The notes under the pieces were generated by a model. It did not search any database. It saw nothing but the letters and a program-made list of their open reading frames with translations, and was not told the origin of the DNA. This document shows positions 23,179-40,922 of a DNA stretch of 64,000 nucleotides, one piece after another. This stretch comes from Ulota crispa (Eukaryota; Streptophyta; Bryopsida; Orthotrichales; Orthotrichaceae): positions 14,880,001-14,944,000 of the forward strand of contig OY987243.1 of the NCBI GenBank assembly GCA_963920765.1. The letters are read 5' to 3'. How positions within the stretch are numbered: position 1 is the stretch's first letter; the number at the start of each line of letters is the position of its first letter. The position numbers were made by a program, and so were the translations under genes.

Positions 23179-24688
23179 CTCTTTATAGTCTACCTTAAGT
23201 CATTTTTCTTCTAAAAGCAAGCTATTAACAACAAAAATCAAGTTGACCTTTTTAGTGTATTCAACATGTTAAGTTGTTAAGTATACAATCAAAAATATTG
23301 CAAGAGCCACTATCCTTTGGAAGTAAATATAGAGTGTTTCAGTCATACAAACTCTTGCAAATGTATGCCTCATAGCATTTTGCAAACATATTTGATGATG
23401 GATCATTAGAACCCTTGCATAGTGTTGTCTATAATTATTTGCTCTTTGAAAAGAAATTATTGAAGAGCATTACAATAAAACATGATTCTCACACTTTGAA
23501 ACTCCATCATTATTTCTATAGTAGTCTTATAAATATTTCATTTTTATTTAGAGTCAAAAACATGTCTTGTAAAATGAAGATTATGAATGAATAGCCACAA
23601 ATATCATTACAATGTTGTAGTCTCCAATAGTCCTTCAATTTGAATTACATATTTAATTCTCATCCATTTTGTGATAAAAATATATTATTGTGAATTTGCT
23701 ATAGTCTACAAGTTATAATAATTTAAAAAGGAAATATGTCCAAACTTTGAAATCAAAACTACAAAGTTTTAAAATGCATTGGACAATAATCCACCCTTCT
23801 ATATTTGCTAATGAAAAAGTTGAAAGACCTGTAAAACATCATAATTTAGACTACACACAATCTATTACAATGTGACTACTATTTTGAATCTAAAGTCCCT
23901 AACACAATAGAATGGGTGCCAAGTCTAGCATTTCTTATTACAAACATTTTTTGTAAGCAATCACATTTTTAATAAATACACCTACAACTTTGAGGCTTTC
24001 ATAATAAATAATATGAATAAACATTGATTCCAATAATAAGTTGTGGATTTTACAAAGTGTTTACTACCTTCACCAATCCCTCACATTCTTTCAAATTTTG
24101 TAACATCTTTTGATGCCAAATCCAAAGAATGTGTTGTGCACCTAGTGTTATTTTTTCTTGAATGCTTCTCTTAAATAATTGCAAAAGCTTTCTTACAATT
24201 GATGTTATTATCCATCGTCACTTGTACAAGATTAAAACTTTGATAAATCAATAGCATTTGTAGTGAAAGTTGCAATGTAATTTGCTGTTTCTTATTCCCA
24301 CTAGTTTAAAAAGACGTAAAAAAGTCATTGTTTTACAAGTATAATATTTTTTCAAAGAAATGCCAATTTGTTACATTTGACCAATCATCAGATATTGTTC
24401 TTCAATTAGTTCAAAATTTGTGAAGTAGTTTTGTTATAACTTTAGAAATAAAACAATTTTCAAATCGTACCAAGAAGAAAGGACAAATTAAGCACCACAT
24501 GTGCCTATTGATATCTCATAATCTATAAATTAGAAAAAACAAAGAAGTGTTGGAGAGAATTCTAGAGGCCAAGAATAGCTATTCTTTAAATTTTCAACCT
24601 ATGCTTGCATGTGCAACTCTAAATATCATGTGCAACTCTAAATATACAAAAGAAGCAATGTGTGATTATAGAGGTCTTTGAATCTAGA
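23179..24688. other. AT-rich intergenic stretch, nothing recognised
   Basis: No gene, no delimited repeat and no long open frame on either strand. Confidence 0.55.
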
Positions 24689-25641
24689 GGAAATATAAAA
24701 AATACTCCTAAATTTTTTCAAATTATCAAATATACCCCTATATTATTTGAAATATCAAAAACACTCCTGCTTTATGTAGGAATATCAATTATGCCCTTAG
24801 ATATTTAGAACCTGAAAAATCAAATATACTCTTGTGTTATTTGAATTATAAAATAATATCCTTGACTCTTTTTAGCCTCTTTTTGCAAATTTTTGTACAT
24901 ATTTGGATGATAATGGAAAGTACAAAAATTACATGTAAATTGAATACAAGCCAAATCTTGGAAGCAAGCATTTTATGCTCTATATAGGGTGTTCGCATGT
25001 ACTTCTATGGTGGTTAAAACCATTGTAGTGATTACATAGAAACTTTTGTTGTCATTTTGATATTTAAAAAGAAATTTTAGTAAAGAGGCACAATAAACTA
25101 GGGGTATCAATGACATTCTCAAAAATAACTTAGGATATAATTGATATTCCTACATAAAGCCAAGGGCATTTTTGATATTTTAAATAGGGAATGACTAGGG
25201 GGATACCCCTTATAACTCAACCTATTAAATTTGAGAATATTATTACATTGAAATATGAAATAGAATCAAAAGAATTTTTCGAGCATATCTGGGTCTACAA
25301 GCGTTATAAGCATATACGAAGTAATTAATATGTCTCATCTGTGACATGGTTAAGAGTTAAACTTATAAATGAAAGAAGCGACTAGATTAACTCATGACCA
25401 TGTCACAAATGAGACGACGTATTTATAATATATTTGCAATGTTTATAGACATAGGCATGCACTAAAATATTCTTTTGATTTTTTTTCATATTTCAATGTA
25501 ATAATAATCTCAAATTTAATGGGTTGAGATATAGGTGTCCACATAGCAATTGGGGGGTGTTTCCCTAACCATTTGCTTTAAATAATATAGAGATATGTTT
25601 CATACTGTGAAAGAGTTGAGGGGTATTTTTGATATTTTCCC
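24689..25641. mobile_element. Foldback element with arms of about 110 bp, carrying a nested MITE
   Basis: The left terminus GGAAATATAAAAAATACTCC and the right terminus GGGGTATTTTTGATATTTTCCC are inverses. The match continues through ATATTATTTGAAATATCAAAAA and TTTATGTAGGAATATCAATTAT and their complements. The right arm is interrupted by the element at 25187-25576. No convincing target duplication is seen, so the superfamily is unassigned; the GGGAAAAT start recalls the Mutator-like family at 7275. Confidence 0.65.
25187..25576. mobile_element. hAT-like MITE nested in a foldback element
   Basis: It is flanked by a perfect 8-bp duplication TTTAAATA (25179-25186 and 25577-25584). The ends GGGAATGACTAGGGGGATAC and the inverse of GCAAATGGTTAGGGAAACAC match imperfectly at the tip, then closely for about 100 bp (AAATTTGAGA, TATTATTACATTGAAATATG). 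Collapsing it restores the inverted arm of the surrounding element. Confidence 0.8.
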
Positions 25642-26331
25642 TTATTTAAATCACGCAAAGGTGTTTTCTATCGTATTTTATTTGTTTTATCGTACTTATG
25701 GACCTGAAAAAAATTTGGTGATAGTTATTTGAGAATGTTAGCATTTTCAGGGTTTTCACAGGCATGCATTCCAGCAGATTCAAGCTTCAACCAGTTTTTT
25801 TGGTAACTTCAGCCAGCAACAATACACTCAATGCCGGTTCTCCCCGAAGCCTGACCCTACATATAAATCTACAAGAATCATCAAGGTACACTTTTGGGCA
25901 CACTCCGTTGTATTGTTTAACCCCTAAACGCACAAGGCCTTTTTTGAGCTTCTGGAATTTTGCTCTAAACTAAACAAAAATTTAACATTTTGATGAGTTG
26001 TATTAATTTTTTTAAAATTGTAACCATACAAATTCAAACTAGATATGTTAGATATCACATATGAAAAGAAAACACAACAATATCCCTTACGGATTGAAAG
26101 ATTATAACATTTGATCAAGAGGGTGTTAAAATTGCAAAAACAACTACAAATCTTTCAATCCTCTTTTTGCATGTCAAATCTAAAATGTTGGTTACCAAAA
26201 AAATATGAGATTAAAGGACATAACATATGTAACTCCAATCAATTTGCAACTTCTCAAAACCTCTTCTACAATTTTTTTCAATGAATTTCGAATGTGAATT
26301 TTTCTCCAAGATCTAGTGTACAATTTTTTTA

Positions 26332-26485
26332 GGGAATTGATATGTGCACACCCGGGAGTTGATATGTGCACACCCGGGAGTTGATATGTGCACACCCGGG
26401 AGTTGATATGTGCACACCCGGGAGTTGATATGTGCACACCCGGGAGTTGATATGTGCACATCTAGGAGTTGATATTTGCACACCC
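26332..26485. repeat. 22-bp tandem array, about seven units
   Basis: Units GGGAGTTGATATGTGCACACCC repeat head to tail with exact 22-bp spacing from 26332, the last two diverged (TGTGCACATCT, TTTGCACACC). The unit is the terminal repeat of its host MITE, with the palindrome TGTGCACA at its centre. The open minus-strand frame through it is a by-product of the period. Confidence 0.95.
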
Positions 26486-26853
26486 CCTGCAAGATAAATT
26501 ATAGATTTCTACCATCAAAAAGCTGAATTTGAGAATTTTGAATTCAGATTTGGATTTAGAGACCATGTTCTACTCGACAACTATAAAAAGGTTGCAATTG
26601 AACAACACCCAGTGAAAAAGTTTAACTAGGGGAAAAAGTGTTACTTTTACATTTGTTTGTAAAAAAAGATAAATTTTTTCATTGAATGTTGTTCAATTGC
26701 AACTTTTATTATGGTTCTAGAGTAAACCATGGTCTCTAAGTCCAAATCTGAATTCAAAATTCTCAAATTCAGATTTCTAATGGTAGAAATCTATAATTTA
26801 CCTCCTAAGGGGGTGTGCAAATATCAACTCCCAATGTGCACATATCAATTCCC
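26332..26853. mobile_element. hAT-like MITE of the TGTGCACA family, terminally amplified copy
   Basis: It starts GGGAATTGATATGTGCACA and ends TGTGCACATATCAATTCCC. The flanks TTTTTTTA and TTTTTTAA agree at seven of eight bases. Long inner arms (CAAAAAGCTGAATTTGAGAA and inverse) match the copies at 37498 and 56368. Here the terminal 22 bp is repeated in tandem at the left end. Confidence 0.85.
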
Positions 26854-27152
26854 TTTTTTAAAATGAATTTCTAGTGTGAATTTTTCTCCAAGATCTAGTG
26901 TATTTGAGGCTCATTTTCATGAGCTCTCAACTCTAAAAAAGTCAAGATTGCAATGGACACCCTTACACAGAATCTTGAATAGAAAATTCACAATCCATAA
27001 TTTTCAAAATCGGGTTTTTGATGCTAAAACTAGACTTCAAAAAGAATAATTTTAAAATAATAAATACTAGAAATAGCAGCTTAGTTACGTTTTATTGAAC
27101 TTCAAAATATTGTCGGCACCAAAATGTGGTGCCTTAGGCATTTAGGGGTTAA

Positions 27153-29539
27153 TTTAAAATTCTATCACGATTAAAGATGCTGTCATGAGAGGCAATAAAA
27201 GCGGCATCACTGAAGTTCAAGGCCGATCTAAGGCTCTAGAAAATCCTTGAACAATTCACGGCTTCATCTTTTGGTATCCGAAGAATACATATTTAGGGCA
27301 CCAAAATCCCGTCAATGCAGCCAAAGGATTCATCCTAACAATGGAGACCACAAAGACAGCAGAAAACCGAAAACTACTAGAACGCCTGACCTACCACATC
27401 ACAACATTAAAATTTAGCAGATCACGCAACGAATGTGAACATAAATAAGGCATTAATGTTAATGCACTTATAGGTTCTTATAAGAGAAAACAATAGGATT
27501 TTCAAATCAGCATCACATAAAGTGCATCTGCGCGGGGTAATGGAGTACAACATTTCGGAAGGTAACACTACGCGACACCACAATGCCCTAATATGCTTTC
27601 GACTAGATTACCCCCTCGAAACGTTTATAACAATACAGACTTCTAAAGAGGTTCCCAAAACCATTTCTAACAAAGCGACAAACCTACTTCTGGTCCAGCT
27701 TGTCAGGATAAAAATATACCCATCAAATTAGACCATTCACAAATCACTTTAAACAACCCCAAGTCACAAGCATGAATCGCATTAGAATTTAAATTACTTG
27801 ACCACTACAAATAGATACAAAAGAATGTTGATATGTCGAACTCAGTACAAAAGCAAAGAATCCTTTACACCAGTGAGTGCCAAAATCTTGTTCCATTCCT
27901 TGAGACATATACAACTTGGCAGCTTGGCTGTCCATAAACAAAGCTGGAGTAATAAAAGCTTCAAGATGATTGCTAGGCATTCGAGTATACACAAACTGAG
28001 ATTGAGCACAACGTGTTGCATGGAATGGCATGGCATTACCTGAAAGGCATCTCATAGAAGCAAAGAACATGTGCTGAAGATGATAAACTCAATTTCCTCA
28101 CAGATTTCCACCTTATCGCTGATCTGCAAGCAGCGTAAACGATCAAGGCAGACCCATGTGAGCAAGCTTTAAAAAAGTATAATAAAAATGTGCAACTCAC
28201 AAGCTTGTGTAATGGAAGATATTGCGCAGACTATGAAACTAATGATACTAGCAAAGTATAGAGCCCCACCTGATTTTCATCGCTTGAGGCAGCCTGCGAT
28301 ATCACCCCCAAGGTACTTGCAACAAAGGAAATATCCACCACCTAGAGTACACTTCCCGTCAGTTATGAACAAAACGCAGGAACTCAAGCATCGTAGCACT
28401 CTAAACAGGTACTAAATATCCAAATTCAGTAAATACCGTGGACATGAAACTAGGTGTACAGAGCCAAGCACAACACTCAATCAAGCAACGTACCTTGACA
28501 AAGATAGCAAGCTTGCCGAGTCGCCACAAACACGATCCGACTACTAGCTCTCACAAACATTTTCTAAATTGACTAAAACAGTCAAACCTGCAAAGAGACT
28601 AACATGACAATGACCCTAACATTTGCTCTCCCTTCCCTAAAAGATCCCAAGACCATCAGCAAATAAATCCTAAAACCAACTGAAGGAATTTTCCGGAGAA
28701 CCAATACAATTTGTTGCGGGTGCCTCAAGAGAACTAGAGTACCTTCACGTCGCTTAAAGCACCAAAGGGGCTAATCGCCTGAGACCTGGGAGCAGCCCTG
28801 AAGAACGAACGTGGATCAGACCCCATTTGCTTCTAGCTATGTCTATTCTACAAGGAACCAACGGAAAACAACCTCAAAAGTCACAAACACCAAGTGCTAG
28901 AGATTTCTATCACAAGAATGATAACACGGCAAAAAAAGCTTCGCACTTCGTTTCAAAAGAAGAGAGAATCAACTTTTCTGTTCACTCAGAAAAATACAAT
29001 GTGAAATAAAATAAACTCAAACTAAATACTAAATGAACCCAGGAGCAAACATCCCTAGAGCAAGCCAAGTGGTCAGCATGTCATATTAGCAAACTCAGCT
29101 CAATCTAAGCTACAAAAAAAAACCGACTATAAAAAAGAACCAACTTAACGAACCAGATTTCAACCCCCGAAGAATTCACCCCATCATTACAATGTTCGAT
29201 AGCAGAAGCAGATGGACAGGAAGACGCTTTGTGCGTGTTGTCTTACAAAAGTACAGAGTTTTATGCTCTGAGCGTATCGCCCTGAAACAACAGCAGAAGA
29301 CCACCCTCGCCAAGCGCCATTGATGGATTGGCAAGATCTCGCGACGAGCAGTGCCACGACACAACGAGTTTGAGATCAATAGCTGAAATTAGAATGAAAA
29401 AAACAGAATTTGTTTGGTTCATCCAATAGATGCTAAAGACTCTAGAATTATGAAAAGCTTTCTACTCTCTACTTATGCAGGAGACAACTTGATGTCTAGA
29501 CAGGCAACAATGTATACGCCAATAACTGGCATAACTGCA
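27153..29539. other. Region downstream of PRP4 kinase, no gene recognised
   Basis: About 2.4 kb with composition like gene-flanking or intron DNA rather than the AT-rich intergenic DNA, yet with no open frame above about 95 codons and no repeat ends. The part next to 29540 is probably the PRP4 kinase 3' UTR. The rest could be untranslated exons, a non-coding transcript or an old gene relic. Confidence 0.4.
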
Positions 29540-36017
<6,478 letters not shown>

Positions 36018-36310
36018 GGTCTCGTGCAGCCCGCCCGTCGTCCTGCTTCCCCCGGTGGCTGCTGTGTGTCTCCGCTGCGTCGGGCGCTCGACGTTCGGAG
36101 ATGGCTACGGCTATGGCGAAACCCTAAGGCAATCCCGTCCGAAACGCTTGCAACGACCTTGCCAACAACAAAAGAACGGTGTGGCGTCCCGAGTCCCGCA
36201 GCCTTCACATCTGGAAAGTGGCTTCTCATAATTAGTATGGGCCACACTCATTCGAACGAGATACCGGTAAGCTTACTGTGGAATTGACCTTGAGGGCCAC
36301 TTTACATTAA
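36018..36310 (-). promoter_or_regulatory. PRP4 kinase 5' UTR and promoter
   Basis: A GC-rich block immediately upstream of the start codon ATG at 36015-36017. Composition falls to AT-rich past about 36300. Plus-strand open frames here (up to 114 codons) run antisense through exon 1 and the leader and look like shadows of the GC-rich sequence. Confidence 0.45.
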
Positions 36311-36468
36311 CTTAGGGCCCGAATGCCCGATAGTTGGTCCAATGTAAAAACCTGCTCACCACCAAAAGCCAAAAGGAATCAACGGGATTGTATAAAATTT
36401 CAAAATTTTTAATTGGGCCATAAATTTGGTGCCAGGGCTCTCTATTAAGCCACCACAATGCATTGATC

Positions 36469-36725
36469 CAATTCAAAAGCCTGAGCCTTATTTGATAATT
36501 TGATGTTGTTTGATAACTTGAAGTTGTGTCATCACTTAAGCACTTTACATCCAAGCTTGATCAAGATTTTGGCCCAATTAATGAATTATTAAATTGTGAG
36601 GGTCAATTCAAAAACTTGAACCTTATTTGATAAATTGAAGTTGTGTCATCACCTGAGCACTTTATATCCAAGCTTGATCAAAATTTTGGCCCAATTAATG
36701 AGTTATTGAATTGTGAATATGACCA
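36469..36725. repeat. Imperfect direct tandem duplication, period about 135 bp
   Basis: Two copies begin CAATTCAAAA at 36469 and 36604. They share CCTTATTTGATAA, TTGAAGTTGTGTCATCAC, ATCCAAGCTTGATCAA and TTTTGGCCCAATTAATGA. The second copy lacks a short stretch near its start. Confidence 0.85.
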
Positions 36726-37183
36726 ATTAGGAACTAGACTTGGATCCTACTATGAAGTGGCCCTAAGTCCTTTTAAAATCATACAAATATGTCTTGCACA
36801 CACTTAACACCATATTTCTTGGTTTTCTATGACTTTTCAAGTTATTCTTAACCCTCTCTTTTCTTGTTTTTTCCTCTCTCTTTCCTCCTCAAAAAAATTC
36901 CCATGACATTTCACCTCCTTTTTGTGATAATTTTCTTCTCCTTCCCCCATTTTTTAAATTTCAAATTTTAAGCAACAAACATACACCTAATGCTTGACAC
37001 CATATACCTTGTGATAGAATCTCAAACTTATAAAAGGAACAACAATTGTCATAGAACAATAGTTTATGTTTATTATTTATTTTGTTGGAGGTGTTTGCAA
37101 CCTAATACAAATATTTATGTTTTGGTTTTCTAATTTTGTGAGTTTTTAAAATTTGCAAGTGGTTTGACAATGTATGATGTTAA
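36726..37183. other. AT-rich spacer, nothing recognised
   Basis: No gene or repeat boundary seen; it includes a pyrimidine-rich stretch near 36850-36960. Confidence 0.5.
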
Positions 37184-37270
37184 CCCTTAAATGTTGAGGC
37201 GGATATTTTGCGTCCGCCAGGAATACATGGGGGCTATGTAACCACGGTCACCCACCCTAGCATTTAAGGG
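37184..37270. mobile_element. Tiny piggyBac-like MITE (87 bp)
   Basis: It is flanked by TTAA on both sides (37180-37183, 37271-37274), with perfect 10-bp inverted ends CCCTTAAATG and CATTTAAGGG. The interior has a small hairpin, GGCGGAT...GTCCGCC. It is a minimal member of the TTAACCC family. Confidence 0.85.
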
Positions 37271-37497
37271 TTAATATGTATCAAACAATATTGACAATTT
37301 TTTCTAATGTTATGCATTGTAAAGTATTTTACTTATGTATAGAAAATAACTAATAATTTAGCAACATCCTAAGTACAAATTTTTTATTGATGAAGTGTTG
37401 TATAATGGTGTTTTTAGACAATTTGCTTTAGCTAAAAATTTGACATCCATTGCCAATATGTTTAATTAAATTATTGTGAAAATAGTGAAATAATTTA

Positions 37498-37902
37498 GGA
37501 GATTGATATGTGCACATTGGGGGTTTGATATTTGCACGCTGGGGGATAAATTTTAGAAACTTATCATCAACAAGCCGAATTTGAAAATTTTGGGTTCAAA
37601 TTTGGATTGAGAGATCTTGATTTGATCTAGAACCATAAAGGAGGTTCCAATTGAATAATGTCTAGTGAAAAAGTTTAGCTAAGGAGCAAATTATTACCTT
37701 TACCCTTATTTATAAAAAAAGCTAAGCTTTTTAATTGGGCGTTAATTAATCATAACCTCCTTGGTAATTTTAGACCAAATCAAGATCTCTAAATCCAAAT
37801 CAAAATCCAAATTTTCCAAATTCAACTTGTTGATGGAAAATATCTAAAATTTACCCTCCAATGTGCATATATCAAATCCCCAATGTGCACATATCAATTC
37901 CC
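37498..37902. mobile_element. hAT-like MITE of the TGTGCACA family
   Basis: It starts GGAGATTGATATGTGCACA and ends TGTGCACATATCAATTCCC, flanked by a perfect 8-bp duplication ATAATTTA (37490-37497, 37903-37910). Long inner arms include TTGGATT.AGAGATCTTGATT and its inverse. It is 405 bp, almost the same length as the copy at 56368. Confidence 0.9.
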
Positions 37903-38376
37903 ATAATTTATTATAAAAAGATATATTAATTTATAAAATTAAAATTTGTGAAATTAAAACTCGTTAATTTTTATTTAATTTGCATAAAAATACAATGATG
38001 GATAATTACAATAATAGTTGCATATGTAAAAGAACATCAAATTTAATTCTTCATATGAAGCATACCTAGCTTAAAGGAGTTTTTGCCGTGTGTACCTACA
38101 ACATTCCTATTTGTGACAATTTAAAATTTTATTTAATTTGAGGATGAAGTCAAAGATCTTCCAACAGTATTGATAAAGAATTTCTTGTTTTTGTTTTAAT
38201 ATCACTTGTAATATGTTCAAAAAATATAGTGAAACAATTCAATAAATGTATAAATAGATAAAATTCAAATAATCAAATGCATTGTGGGTTGTATATAATA
38301 TGTTATATTTCTTGTGTTTTTTAGACAATCTTTTAAAAAACTGTCTTTTTATTAAAAAAATCAAAAAATATATATA

Positions 38377-38782
38377 GGAAGTTACTAAATCAACACCCTA
38401 AATTGTTAACGGGACACCCCCTCTGAGCATGAAAATTGATAATTTAGTGCTATTTTTGATTTATTAAGTGGTCCATCATTCATTTAATCACAACATTATC
38501 ACCTTCTTGAAAGAAAACATGACAAATACAAAAAAAAATATTGAAATATTATTGCACCAATACTATTTTTTGATATATTTTTACTTTAGATAACTCCTAA
38601 GTCCTATATTTTTAGTTTGAAATTTAAGCACACCTTTTTTAAGTATAACCTTAGAATGATAAAGGAGAAACAAATCTTTTGATCCAAATTAAAAAATCAA
38701 CAAAACCAACATTAAAATTCACATTTTCATGCTCAGAGGGGGTGTCTTGTTAGCAATTTAGGGTGTCGCTATAATAATTCCC
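38377..38782. mobile_element. MITE with terminal inverted repeats of about 60 bp
   Basis: Both ends contain ACACCCTAAATTG and GACACCCCCTCTGAGCATG in inverse orientation. The outer tips GGAAGTTACTAAA and the inverse of TATAATAATTCCC are imperfect. TATATATA flanks both sides, but the site is an AT microsatellite (right flank 38783-38804), so the duplication length is unclear. hAT-like or Mutator-like. Confidence 0.75.
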
Positions 38783-38868
38783 TATATATATATATATATA
38801 TATACACACTTATATATCAATGTTTAGGACACAATGAAATGCAATAGCTTACAAAAACATTTGTAATA

Positions 38869-39558
38869 TCTATCTATTTATATAATAGAATACGTCTTAC
38901 CACGCGACAATGCTTTCTACCTACCATAAATTACCTACCTGCCATGTCTATCTTTTTACTGCGTGGGTACAAATAAACATGCTTGGGTAAATAAACATGC
39001 CTAAGTAAAAACTTAGTTGGGTAAAAAACACAAAATATGATTTACCCATTTAGCAATACTTTTATTTTATTGTAGCATTTTTATTGCATGGGTAAATAAA
39101 CATGTATGGGTAAAAACTTGCAAGGGAAAGAAACTTGCATGAGAAAAAAATGTATGGACAAAAAAATTGTTTGCGTAAAAGAATGTGTGGGTAAATAATA
39201 AGAAAATGTGACAAATTTGTGTGGGTAAAAAACAAAAAAAAAAAAAAAAAATTGAGTCGATAATTACCATGTGGGTAAAAAAATTGTGTTGGTAGAAAAT
39301 AAATAATATTTTTTTGTGTGAAAAATTGCAACTTTCCTTTTATTGCATGCATGAATAAAAAAATCTATGGATATTGAAAAAAATTGTGTTGTAAGGGAAT
39401 GTTTTGTAAACAATGACAAATGTTTAGTGCATGGGTAAAATTTGAAATTGGAGTATGTTGACAAAAAGTAAGAATTATTATCTTGCGGAGGAAATGTTTT
39501 GTGTTATTGAATTTGATCTTACTTTGCTAGCTGATGGACCAACGGGTGCCTATACTAG
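38869..39558 (+). mobile_element. Non-autonomous Helitron (690 bp)
   Basis: It begins TCTATCTATTTATATAATAG and ends AACGGGTGCCTATACTAG, with A before and T after, as Helitrons insert between A and T without duplication. The 5' portion (CTTTCTACCTACCA..., TGCCATGTCT) matches the start at 48213, and the 3' ACGGGT..CT..ACTAG matches that at 51134. It is internally rich in GGGTAAA phrases, a loose tandem repeat from 38960 to 39440. No coding capacity. Confidence 0.65.
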
Positions 39559-40545
39559 TCTTATAGAAAAGAATACAATTGCCAATCTTTTTACTACCTT
39601 CTACTACTTGGTTTATTGTAACTGAAGTGCATAATAAATACGTGAATATTTAAATCATTAATCACATGCAAAAACCCAAATATATACTTTTAAATAAGAA
39701 TTTGTTTTCAAAATAGTATTTCAATTTTACTTTTTCTACTTTGCAACATTGTAATACAATATTTGGAATTGCTTTTGATATTACAATTCATGTATTCAAC
39801 TAGATTTAATTGAAAGGATGCGCAATATTTAAGATGATTTTATTTAGAAGAATGTTTTGCATAATGATTTTGATGTGTTTGCTTTGGTTTGAGGCCTATA
39901 GTAAGGGTGCTCAATATAACAAAAAATAGGGATTAATTGCAACTTCTGGTAATTTTTCATCAAAAGTTTATTAAAAAAAAATTCCAACACTATAAGTGGC
40001 AAATGCCCATAATTAGAGACATTGCATCCACTCCTACTTTTGTAAGAAAAACTTTTTGTATGATCAATCTTACCAAATTTTGTCATATTGACCTTACTTT
40101 GAGTTTGTTTTATTTCAAAATTCACACAAACATAACTTGTGTAATAATAATTACAAATGCTCACTTCTTTACTTCTTCCTTTTTAATGTTAATTTAAGGG
40201 AGAACCCTGGCGCACTTGCAATACCTACCAAGTCCACTCCATGCACTGACTTTGTCTTCTTTTTCCCCTTTTCCTCTTCTTTCTTTGTAATTCCTTGCAG
40301 CAAATTGCCAACGGCCTTGTTCACAAGAGTGGCACCTTCTACTTTCTCTTTCTCCTTCATTTTCTTCTTTGCTCCTTGAATTACTATCCTTTCAGTACAC
40401 ATTACAAACCTCACAATTGTAGCCTACACCTCTTTTGTTGTCATTGTTTCTAGTAACATTCCCAATCTACTAGCCTTGAGGTTCCAATAGTAGTTGATTG
40501 CCTCAACTCGGGAACCCGCTGTACTTGTTGCAGCATTGAGGTCAA
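39559..40545. other. Intergenic stretch, nothing recognised
   Basis: AT-rich; a short cytosine/thymine-rich block near 40250-40380 gives open frames on both strands that look like composition artefacts. Confidence 0.5.
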
Positions 40546-40549
40546 TTAA

Positions 40550-40918
40550 CCCCTAAATGTCGCCCCTAAATGTCAGGGAGGACAAAAATGTCCGTTGACT
40601 CTGAAAAAAGATTTTTTGATTCAGAAAAAGTCGTTTTTCATCTGATTTTTTTTAGAAGTGACCATAAACACATGGTTCATCATGGAAGACAAAAAACTAT
40701 CTTTTGAGATGCATTCATTTTTTTTATAACCCAAATTGTGATAAGATTCAAAAACATGGTGTTAGCTCCCAAGCTGCCCTTCTTGCAATTTTCATGAGGG
40801 CACCATGCACTATTGACTTTTCCAACTTTTTGACGCAATACTACTGGTACGCATGTGCAAAACACTGTAGACTACTACAAGCAAGACAAGCCACGGTGAT
40901 CCATCCGTCTTTTAAGGG
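40550..40918. mobile_element. piggyBac-like MITE (369 bp)
   Basis: TTAA (40546-40549) precedes CCCCTAAATGTCGCCCC and TTAA (40919-40922) follows TCTTTTAAGGG. It is closely related over most of its length to 55295-55638, with shared GAGGGCACCATGCACT and GTGATCCATCCGTC. No coding capacity. Confidence 0.85.
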
Positions 40919-40922
40919 TTAA

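Larger units (their letters stand above)
25921..27148. mobile_element. piggyBac-like element interrupted by a hAT-like MITE
   Basis: TTAA at 25917-25920 is followed by CCCCTAAACGCACAAGGCC; the other end GCCTTAGGCATTTAGGGG is followed by TTAA (27149-27152). A TTAA duplication with CCC-starting ends is the piggyBac signature. It is collinear with 10524-11168, which lacks the insert at 26332-26853. The 50-bp segment around TTTTTCTCCAAGATCTAGTG is present twice here, once on each side of the insert, but only once in the sister copy. Confidence 0.85.

Noticed and set aside
26192-26461. Minus-strand open frame of 89 codons with a repeating CTYQLPGVHIS peptide
   Set aside because: The peptide repeats only because the 22-bp DNA array has no stop in three frames; it lies across a MITE end.
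36019-36287. Plus-strand frames over the PRP4 kinase leader, possible divergent gene
   Set aside because: They overlap exon 1 antisense and lack any recognised family signature.
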